From Bacteroidota bacterium (GTDB lineage: Bacteria > Bacteroidota > Bacteroidia > Bacteroidales > Cfx3-03): 64,000 nucleotides of DNA. The stretch spans positions 3,787,080 through 3,851,079 of the forward strand of contig JACAUB010000001.1 of the NCBI GenBank assembly GCA_013390605.1. The letters are read 5' to 3'. Positions within the stretch are counted from its first letter, which is position 1; each line of letters starts with the position of its first letter. Shown here in pieces: positions 57,614 to 64,000 of the stretch. The notes beneath the pieces are model-generated. The model saw nothing but the letters and a program-made list of their open reading frames with translations, had not been told where the DNA came from and did not search any database. A program made the translations under genes and the position numbers.

Positions 57614-58210
57614 TCAATCGATAAAAAAATACAATAGCCAAATAAGAAATATTTGTTCGTAATAAGGCTTTAGCAACTCACGAAGTCTACGTAATGCAAT
57701 TCCAACATGGTTTTCAACAGTCTTAGGACTCATCCCAAGTTGCATTGCAATTTCTTTGTGCGATAAATTATCCTCCCAGGCCATTTGATAAACTTGTCTG
57801 CTTTTCTCAGGGAGTTTACTTATCGCTGCTTCAATGATTTGTCGGAGCTCTTTATTTTCCATAACATGTTGAGCACTCGAAATTTGATATATTTCTGATT
57901 CTTCAGTTTCTAAAGAGGTGAATTTGTTCTTTTGCTCTTTACGATAAAGACTGATTGCTTTATTTTTAGCTGAAGAAAATAAAAATGATTTAAATGTTGT
58001 GTTAACATGAAGAGTTTCGCGTTTTTCCCATATGTAAGTATAAATTTCAAGCGCAATTTCTTCGGAGAGTTCCCTTGAATGCAAATAAATCAACAGAAAA
58101 TTACATAAATCAGAAAAGTGATGATCAAATAAAAAACGATAGGCGTTGATATCTCCTTCAGCCATATTCAATAAAGCGTCAGTATCGTTTTTGTATTCTT
58201 TTTTATGCAT
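57614..58210 (-). CDS. ECF sigma-70 factor of the carbohydrate locus
   Basis: This 198-residue RNA polymerase sigma factor has region 2 at about residues 20-95 (FDHHFSDLCNFLLIYLHSRE, EEIALEIYTYIWEKRE) and a region 4 helix-turn-helix at about 135-185 (LPEKSRQVYQMAWEDNLSHKE, MSPKTVENHVGIALRRLREL). These are the halves of Bacteroidota ECF sigmas that work with FecR proteins. It should be released by the FecR anti-sigma when SusC senses its glycan and then drive the susCD promoter. It is first in the order sigma, fecR, susC, susD. The C terminus (YEQIFLIWLLYFFID) is oddly hydrophobic. Confidence 0.94.
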   Translation of the reverse strand: MHKKEYKNDTDALLNMAEGDINAYRFLFDHHFSDLCNFLLIYLHSRELSEEIALEIYTYIWEKRETLHVNTTFKSFLFSSAKNKAISLYRKEQKNKFTSLETEESEIYQISSAQHVMENKELRQIIEAAISKLPEKSRQVYQMAWEDNLSHKEIAMQLGMSPKTVENHVGIALRRLRELLKPYYEQIFLIWLLYFFID

Positions 58211-58663
58211 ACAAATAACTTTTTATCCAATAATTTTTGAATACTGAAAGACGAAATGCAAAGAAATGTGCAACTTTATTCAGTTTGTAAATATAGTTAA
58301 AAAGCGATTGATCGTTCATTTTATCCAATTTTTCAGGATATTTTCAGACCACTGATAAGTGATGAAATGCACTTGCTATTTATTCTTTCCGATATCAAGA
58401 ATTTTCTTCGGAAATACTCTATTAATGTTTTTATGTACAATAACTTATGAGATATTATTTAGTATTGATGAGTGCCTGAGCTGGACGTTATTGTTTATTT
58501 AATATACAGGCTATAGCTTCAACCCAAATCTTCTTATAGTTTTAAAATGAAACTACTTTTGTGTTGGATTTCCCGTTAAATAATTCAGACATCCAGCTCC
58601 CCCCTTCCCAATAAAATTGAAACAAGTAAAAACATCAAACTGAGAACTAAAAATCTCATCTTC
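58211..58663. other. Intergenic region upstream of the ECF sigma gene
   Basis: 453 AT-rich bp. The promoter of the sigma gene should lie near its right end, but no -7/-33 pair stands out. I see no gene or clear repeat, except that the last roughly 20 bp are similar to the flank of the relic at 42.35 kb. Confidence 0.5.
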
Positions 58664-59044
58664 TTAGTATAAATGCATCATCCCGATTACACTTCCTGAA
58701 ATATACGCAAGAACCCACCAAATATAGACTATACGAGTATATAAGTGTAGTTTAGAGGAGACGGCTGACTGTTTTTTCAATCTCAACTTCCAAATCATAA
58801 CTGTATCAATCAGCATCCCTGCAAGAGCAGAATATCCGAGAACCCCGTGAAAAGAGATAAACTTATAGTTTGAGCCAATAATCATTAATAGGGTAGAAAG
58901 AATATCAGAAAAGAGACCCAATGAGATAAAGATCAGGATTACAGGAGTAATGATACGTCTCTTTTGTTCCGTAATAACTGCAATGGAGTAGAAAATAAGT
59001 GCAAGCGTAACAACGCCAGATCCTAACATTAGTATTGAATTCAT
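58664..59044 (-). CDS. Small four-helix membrane protein of unknown function
   Basis: This 126-residue protein has about four membrane helices: MLGSGVVTLALIFYSIAVIT, ITPVILIFISLGLFSDILST with LLMIIG, FHGVLGYSALAGMLIDTVMIW, and IVYIWWVLAYISGSVIGMMH. Loops are Lys/Arg-rich. It may belong to the HsmA/TIGR03987-like group of small conserved membrane proteins, which I recall only vaguely. No catalytic motif is visible. A truncated, frameshifted copy of its C-terminal half lies at 42355-42507, flanking the carbohydrate locus on the other side. It is transcribed alone, separated from the metallophosphoesterase gene by 225 bp. Confidence 0.72.
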   Translation of the reverse strand: MNSILMLGSGVVTLALIFYSIAVITEQKRRIITPVILIFISLGLFSDILSTLLMIIGSNYKFISFHGVLGYSALAGMLIDTVMIWKLRLKKQSAVSSKLHLYTRIVYIWWVLAYISGSVIGMMHLY

Positions 59045-59269
59045 AGAACGTTAATTGATGAACTTAAATTGGCAAATAATTGTCGGCAAACTTATTCTTT
59101 TTTATTCACATAAAGAAAAACGGGTAGCTCATATATATTTATGAACAAACCCGCTTTGAAATTATTAAAGTTATTTACGCCTTATTTTGACAGTGCTAAT
59201 TCACTTTAATGAAGATTAAAAAGCACACTACAAATCAAAAGACGGAAGAAATCTTGAATGCACCTGTCT

Positions 59270-61060
59270 TTACTTTCTGAAAAACATTCCTGAACCCGGA
59301 TAATTATCCTCCCAGTCAGGCAACCAGTTGATCCGTCGGGGCTCTCCTGTATCGCCTTTGTTTTTGTCTGCAATGGAAAAGTTAAGACGGATGTTTTTCC
59401 AATCTCCACCCTGTTGGCGTTTTAACAGCGCAAGCGGAATGGCATATTCTACCGAATAACCTTTTACCGTCTTTCTGCCTTTTGCAGTTAAACCAGCCGG
59501 CATTTTATCTTTAAAGGCTAGGTCAAACTCATTGGCAGTAGGACTTGCCAGTAGATAGAGCCACTCTCCGCGAAATACACCTTCTGCGTTACGTTGGTTA
59601 AAGCTACTAACCGGAACGGGGCGGGCATCAAAGACGACAAAAGCTGCATCCTGATTCATATTTGCATACGTATTTTCGGCCTGTATATCGCTGTCGGTAA
59701 CGTCTAATGCAAGGTGGAGAAACTTATCGTCTGACCGTACATCGAAGCGAAAACTAGCTTTACTGATTGAGTCGTGTTTAGAAAAGCGTAACTTGCCCCA
59801 TTCGCTTAAATCACCATCTGTTGTGATTGGTTTTGTAACTTCATCGATGAAATACTTTTCGTTGGGTTGTACATGTACTTTGGTGTTCCATTCGTATTTC
59901 TCAGCTTTTAAAGTTACATCGGCAACAATAGGTGACCATCCCCCTTTCTCATTAATTTGGATAGGTAGCACCATCTCTTCTTTTGCACCTGCAACAACTT
60001 TTTTGCATATCGTGGTTTGCCCGGGCTTGAGGCCTTTACCTGGTAACAGTTCGACAATGTATTGATGATCTTCTTTTGTTGTATTGTTAAACGTCACTTT
60101 CAGAGAAGTTGTTTTGTTGGGTTTACCACTGTAGAAATAAGGTTCAATGCGAACGGGTGGATTAGCCTTAAATGATTCGACACGGGCAAGGTTTTCTGCA
60201 GTTTGAACAGATTTATCTTCCACCCCATCCAACATCACATTGGCATATGAAGGCCCTTCAGTTGTCATAGTTACCCAAAGAAAATGGTCGAATTCGCCGT
60301 ACCGCTTACCACGTAATGTATTAACCCCACCCATCGTTGAGAGTACAAAATAATCGCTGTTATTACGGGTATGTAGTGCGTATTGGTGTAGGTGGCCTGT
60401 GAATACCGAATGTTTGCGACCAGCCAATAACTTTTCTGTTTTCTGCCAGTTTTTCGCAGATGGTGAGAGCCACAACGGCTGGTGCATAAACACCATTGTC
60501 CAGTCTACATTGGGATTTTCTGAAAGTACTTTTTCTATGAAAGCGAACTGTTTGTCGCTAAAGTCGGCTTTAGCAAAAGAGGTAGTTCCATCTTCAGTAT
60601 TTAAACAGAGAAAAAGCACATTTTTGTAAATAAAATAATAGTAGTCAGCACCAAAATGCTGTTGCCAAAAAGAGGCCATCACTGGATTGGAGTAATCATG
60701 ATTACCGGCAACATAAAAAAAAGGCATTTTGAGTTGACTGATTTCATTGTTGAACTCGCCCCACTCGGTGTTGAGTTCTTTTAAATCCTGAGTATAACCT
60801 TCAATCATATCGCCAATGTTTACCACAAACTCAGGCTGCATGAGATTGATACGATCTATCCCTTTTTTCAATATTCCAGGACGGTGAGCTCCGGTATGAT
60901 CGGGCATCACCACAAAATGAAAATTGCGGGAATTGTTATTGAAGTTGAGGTTGCTCCAGGGTTTGTTATTAGATGGAATATCGGGCACCTGCGGTTTTTC
61001 CTGTCCAAAGGTGATATTGACGATCAGGATCAATAGAATCAAAGAAAAAAACTTTCGCAT
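59270..61060 (-). CDS. Exported calcineurin-like metallophosphoesterase with CBM9-like C-terminal domain
   Basis: This 596-residue protein has signal MRKFFSLILLILIVNITFGQ. The metallophosphoesterase motifs appear in order: VVMPDHTG (about 52-59), NIGDMIEG, AGNHDYSN, MVFMHQPLW and FTGHLHQY (about 227-234), which hold a two-metal centre. Residues about 300-400 are a beta-rich linker. From about 412 the segment ITTDGDLSEWGKL, FRFDVRSDDKFLHLALDVTD and NQDAAFVVFDARPVP is a DOMON/CBM9-like carbohydrate-binding fold. It may dephosphorylate a sugar- or lipid-linked substrate in the periplasm or at the surface. The TonB-dependent receptor gene lies 82 bp upstream on the same strand, so the two probably work together. 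Confidence 0.88.
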   Translation of the reverse strand: MRKFFSLILLILIVNITFGQEKPQVPDIPSNNKPWSNLNFNNNSRNFHFVVMPDHTGAHRPGILKKGIDRINLMQPEFVVNIGDMIEGYTQDLKELNTEWGEFNNEISQLKMPFFYVAGNHDYSNPVMASFWQQHFGADYYYFIYKNVLFLCLNTEDGTTSFAKADFSDKQFAFIEKVLSENPNVDWTMVFMHQPLWLSPSAKNWQKTEKLLAGRKHSVFTGHLHQYALHTRNNSDYFVLSTMGGVNTLRGKRYGEFDHFLWVTMTTEGPSYANVMLDGVEDKSVQTAENLARVESFKANPPVRIEPYFYSGKPNKTTSLKVTFNNTTKEDHQYIVELLPGKGLKPGQTTICKKVVAGAKEEMVLPIQINEKGGWSPIVADVTLKAEKYEWNTKVHVQPNEKYFIDEVTKPITTDGDLSEWGKLRFSKHDSISKASFRFDVRSDDKFLHLALDVTDSDIQAENTYANMNQDAAFVVFDARPVPVSSFNQRNAEGVFRGEWLYLLASPTANEFDLAFKDKMPAGLTAKGRKTVKGYSVEYAIPLALLKRQQGGDWKNIRLNFSIADKNKGDTGEPRRINWLPDWEDNYPGSGMFFRK

Positions 61061-61142
61061 GAGAATGAGGGTTAAACCACTTTGCTAAGCCAGTGAAATC
61101 AATGTTAGACTTAACAAAGTGGCAGTTAATACTTCAATAAGT

Positions 61143-63647
61143 TTATAAGTTAACAAACAATTGTATACCATAGAAACGGGGTGCTCCTGGCACAAAGGTT
61201 GGGATACCAAATGTCTGGCCAGTATTACCAGCATCAATGAGGAAGTGTGTGTTGGTGATATTACTCATGTTAAGACGCATACCATACTTGCCTTTTTTAC
61301 TTGTATACTGAAGCCCTGTGTTTAACAGTGTGTAATCGCCTTGATGTAAACCAGAGGTATTTTCATCATCGAAGTAGTGACTTGATTTATAGGTAGCGTT
61401 TAAGTTGAGCGCAAGAAAACCAGCTTTTCCTAGATCAAATTTATAAGATGCGCCGGCAGATCCTGAGTGTTTAGGAGTTAAACGGAAAGTATGACCAGCG
61501 AGTAGTTGTGGTTTCCCATCAGAGTTTTTGTCATCGAATCTGGCATCCAGAAAGGCATAGTTAGCAAATAGCGTAAGGCTTTTTGTGGCAGCAAAATTCA
61601 CTTCCGTTTCAACACCTTTACCGGTTGCTTTACCTGAATCGGTGATAGTATAAAGTCCACCACCCGTTAAATTAGCTGCACTTGTCTGGAAGTTACGATA
61701 ATCATAAATAAAACCGCTAATATTGATTTGGAGACGGTTATTCAGGAATAGATTCTTTATTCCGATTTCGTAATTGTAAACGATCTCAGCATGAATATAT
61801 CGTGTAGTGTCGGCATCAATTTGTATTACGCTAGGACGACGGCCTTTTGACCATGATGCATATGCACTTACTTCTTTAGAAAACTCGTATTGCATTACAA
61901 AGCGACCTACCCAATCAGCATAGTTCTTACTTTTTTCAATACGTCCGGCCGTAGGTTTGAAAATATTGTTGACTCCCTTACCTAATAAAGAACCCAATGT
62001 GCCTGGTGAAGGATTAACACGGTAGAAGGTTGTCTGGTCTTCAAATATCAGACGACCACCAGCTGTAATTTTAAACTTAGGAGTTACTTTGAAGGTTCCA
62101 TCAGCGAAAAGATCGGTTGCATTATTATTTGCGCCATCATCATTAACCCCTTCAGTATGTGAAGTTAGTAATGGCTTTCGTGTTAGAGGATTGATGGTTA
62201 CTGACAAATTGGGTTCCCCATTGACGATCATTGGAATGACTTTAAACCCTGGTACTTTTTTAGCAATTAACGGAGATAGCATAGCAAAAACACTACGCTC
62301 ATCCTGATTAACTACAAAAACCTCGTTTCCAATTTCGCGAAAATAATTAGCTCCTATAAAACCTGAAAAACGTGGCCCATCATAATTGAGACGAAGTTCC
62401 TGACTAAACTGATTATAAGAGAGATCGACATTGATATCAAGAGCCTGTGCTTTTGTACCATCACTATCCGACATAGAAGAAGAGGTGATGGTACGATAGC
62501 CGGTAATCGTTGTTAAACTAAATCCATTATTGAAATATTGTTTGTATATACCAGTGAGACCTAATAATTCACGCTTGTCTTTCAAGTCTTTTCCCGTTCC
62601 GAGGTCTGCAAAAGTAAAAGGATCTGTAGTACCGCCTTTGGGAGCATAGGTCCCGCTTTTAAAATCCTGACCAGGATTGTTATCTTTCTCATAGTTCATA
62701 ATAACATCGAAAGAGCTGTTTTTGCCAGGGAGGTATTTTAGAGACGCTCTGGTTGCGATGGTATTTTTACCCATGAGGGTTCCACCGGAAAGATTTTCGA
62801 TATAGCCATCACGCTTGTTATAGATTCCGGCTATACGAGCGAAGAGTTTATTTTTAACCAGTGGCACATTAACGTAACCATTTACACGTTGTTGGTTATA
62901 ATTTCCAGTACCGATAGTAAAATTAGCTGAAGTCTCATTTTTAGCGTGATTGGTGATCATATCTATAGCACCTATCTGAGCACTACGTCCGAACAATGTA
63001 CCTTGAGGGCCTTTCAATACCTCCACACGGTCAATATCGAAGAATTCTGCATGAGCTCCAATTGCCTTGCTGGTAGATATTCCATCCTGAAATACAGAGA
63101 CACGGTTGTCTTGGCTCAACGAGAGATTATCGGAAGTGAGACCACGGATTACATAACTGGGGAAAAGCGCCGTTTGCTCCTGTACCTGAACCCCAGGGAC
63201 ATAAGCCGACATACCGGCCATGGTTTCAGTAGCATTGGTTTCGATAAATTTTGAAGAGATGCTGGTTAAGGCAATGGGGACCTCTTTTTGACTTTCGCTG
63301 CGTTTTTGAGCAGTTACGGTTAGACCGGTTAGCGAAATGCTTTCTGCTTCGAGCGTAACTTCTAGTTTTTTGTTTTCATTGGCGGCAATACTAATTTGGG
63401 TAGTAAACGTTTTATACCCAAGGAAACTGACTTTCACTGTGTAATTGCCACTGCGAATGTTGTTAATACGGAAACGACCTTCTTCATCTGAGATGGTGCC
63501 CGTGTTTCCAGGAATCAAAAGAATACTGGCGCCGACCAGGGTTTCTTTTTCACTGACTTTTACAACACCCGTGAGGCGTCCGGCTTGTTGGCCATAGACC
63601 ATAATAGCGCTGCACAGAAGCAGCATAAATAAAGTAATTGATTTCAT
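61143..63647 (-). CDS. TonB-dependent outer-membrane receptor
   Basis: This 834-residue receptor has signal MKSITLFMLLLCSAIMVYGQ. A CarboxypepD_reg-like domain lies at about 23-108 (LTGVVKVSEKETLVGASILL). The plug follows at about 120-235 (VPIALTSISSKFIETNATET, VFQDGISTSKAIGAHAEFFD, VEVLKGPQGTLFGRSAQIGA), then the 22-strand barrel ending FYGIQLFVNL. It is not a SusC-type protein: it is shorter, lacks an STN domain and has no SusD partner. Its cargo is unknown. Coupling with the metallophosphoesterase gene downstream suggests a phosphorylated substrate. It is first in this small operon and preceded by AT-rich non-coding DNA. Confidence 0.9.
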   Translation of the reverse strand: MKSITLFMLLLCSAIMVYGQQAGRLTGVVKVSEKETLVGASILLIPGNTGTISDEEGRFRINNIRSGNYTVKVSFLGYKTFTTQISIAANENKKLEVTLEAESISLTGLTVTAQKRSESQKEVPIALTSISSKFIETNATETMAGMSAYVPGVQVQEQTALFPSYVIRGLTSDNLSLSQDNRVSVFQDGISTSKAIGAHAEFFDIDRVEVLKGPQGTLFGRSAQIGAIDMITNHAKNETSANFTIGTGNYNQQRVNGYVNVPLVKNKLFARIAGIYNKRDGYIENLSGGTLMGKNTIATRASLKYLPGKNSSFDVIMNYEKDNNPGQDFKSGTYAPKGGTTDPFTFADLGTGKDLKDKRELLGLTGIYKQYFNNGFSLTTITGYRTITSSSMSDSDGTKAQALDINVDLSYNQFSQELRLNYDGPRFSGFIGANYFREIGNEVFVVNQDERSVFAMLSPLIAKKVPGFKVIPMIVNGEPNLSVTINPLTRKPLLTSHTEGVNDDGANNNATDLFADGTFKVTPKFKITAGGRLIFEDQTTFYRVNPSPGTLGSLLGKGVNNIFKPTAGRIEKSKNYADWVGRFVMQYEFSKEVSAYASWSKGRRPSVIQIDADTTRYIHAEIVYNYEIGIKNLFLNNRLQINISGFIYDYRNFQTSAANLTGGGLYTITDSGKATGKGVETEVNFAATKSLTLFANYAFLDARFDDKNSDGKPQLLAGHTFRLTPKHSGSAGASYKFDLGKAGFLALNLNATYKSSHYFDDENTSGLHQGDYTLLNTGLQYTSKKGKYGMRLNMSNITNTHFLIDAGNTGQTFGIPTFVPGAPRFYGIQLFVNL

Positions 63648-64000
63648 AATGGTTTAAGCTTTCTTTAAACAATATAATAATGACAGATTTGCTTGTTGAG
63701 CACAATTCGAAAAGCCAGTGTTAATTGATTTTCTATTTCTTACCCTTGCTCCCCAACAAGTGTAATGATTAGAAAAGCATACAGACTTAAAAAAACACAT
63801 CAGAGGATTTAGAATTTTTAAACTTTTCGGAACAGGATCAATTCTTTAATTTCGCAAATGTATCCTTTCAATATTACTTTAATATTATCTAAATACACTA
63901 ATCACATTAATTAATTATAACTAATTACACAATCTAATATTAATTAATTGTATAATATTTATTAATTAGTAAAATTTTTAATTTTATAATATTTTATTAA
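63648..64000. other. AT-rich intergenic region at the window end
   Basis: 353 bp upstream of the TonB-receptor gene. The last 130 bp are almost entirely A and T with recurring TTAATTA patterns. The promoter of the receptor gene should be here, but no reliable box is apparent. No coding sequence. Confidence 0.6.

Noticed and set aside
63840..64000. Possible replication origin or attachment site in the AT-rich end
   Set aside because: Only general AT richness is visible. There are no DnaA boxes, direct repeats with gene context, or integrase nearby.

Overview
The window comes from a low-GC, apparently anaerobic member of the Bacteroidota, most likely Bacteroidales. This rests on a SusC/SusD pair controlled by an ECF sigma/FecR couple, -7 boxes of the TAnnTTTG type, scarce Shine-Dalgarno sequences, 2-oxoacid:ferredoxin oxidoreductase with a small 2[4Fe-4S] ferredoxin, rubrerythrin, and the IMPDH plus SurA-type chaperone cluster common in this group. 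I see no rRNA, tRNA, CRISPR array, insertion sequence or phage gene.

Layout. 1-5.6 kb (minus strand): heavy-metal RND efflux, with a truncated CusB-like adaptor, a CzcA pump fused to its own outer-membrane factor, and a small Cys/His-rich exported protein. 5.8-7.7 kb: an unusual exported HExxH plus helix-hairpin-helix membrane protein. 8-12.5 kb (plus): nadB, gamma-carbonic anhydrase, an acetyltransferase, then a flavin-reductase/rubredoxin fusion with rubrerythrin. Between the carbonic anhydrase and the acetyltransferase lies an 11-nt phased repeat with a perfect 27-bp inverted repeat.

12.8-22.1 kb (plus): a seven-gene operon built like hydrogenase-4/formate hydrogenlyase (two HyfB-like subunits, HyfC, HyfE, HyfF, HyfG, HyfI). 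The large subunit lacks all four NiFe-ligand cysteines. The small subunit lacks three of four proximal-cluster cysteines and carries a ferredoxin-like extension with ligands for only one [4Fe-4S] cluster. It is therefore not a hydrogenase. It resembles the energy-converting-hydrogenase-related (Ehr) complexes and is the most interesting system in the window. It is followed by tilS, korBA and a ferredoxin, which may supply its electrons. After these comes a peroxiredoxin.

28-36.5 kb (minus): a probable envelope-protein folding and housekeeping operon with two M16 proteases (one active, one without the zinc motif), guaB and three SurA-like proteins, ending at a strong terminator. 36.7-39.5 kb (plus): a secreted beta-propeller phosphoesterase. 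39.5-58.2 kb: a carbohydrate-utilisation region. Its core, read on the minus strand, is ECF sigma, FecR, STN-domain SusC, SusD, two unassigned probable six-hairpin glycosidases, a GH27 alpha-galactosidase and a GH63-type enzyme. Beyond it lie a DUF3863-like protein, a GH53 endo-galactanase and, on the opposite strand, a UroD/MtaA-like protein. The enzymes suggest a galactose-containing glycan as substrate.

58.6-64 kb: a four-helix membrane protein, of which a degraded partial copy lies at about 42.4 kb, then a metallophosphoesterase with a CBM9-like tail and a TonB-dependent receptor. The window ends in very AT-rich intergenic DNA.
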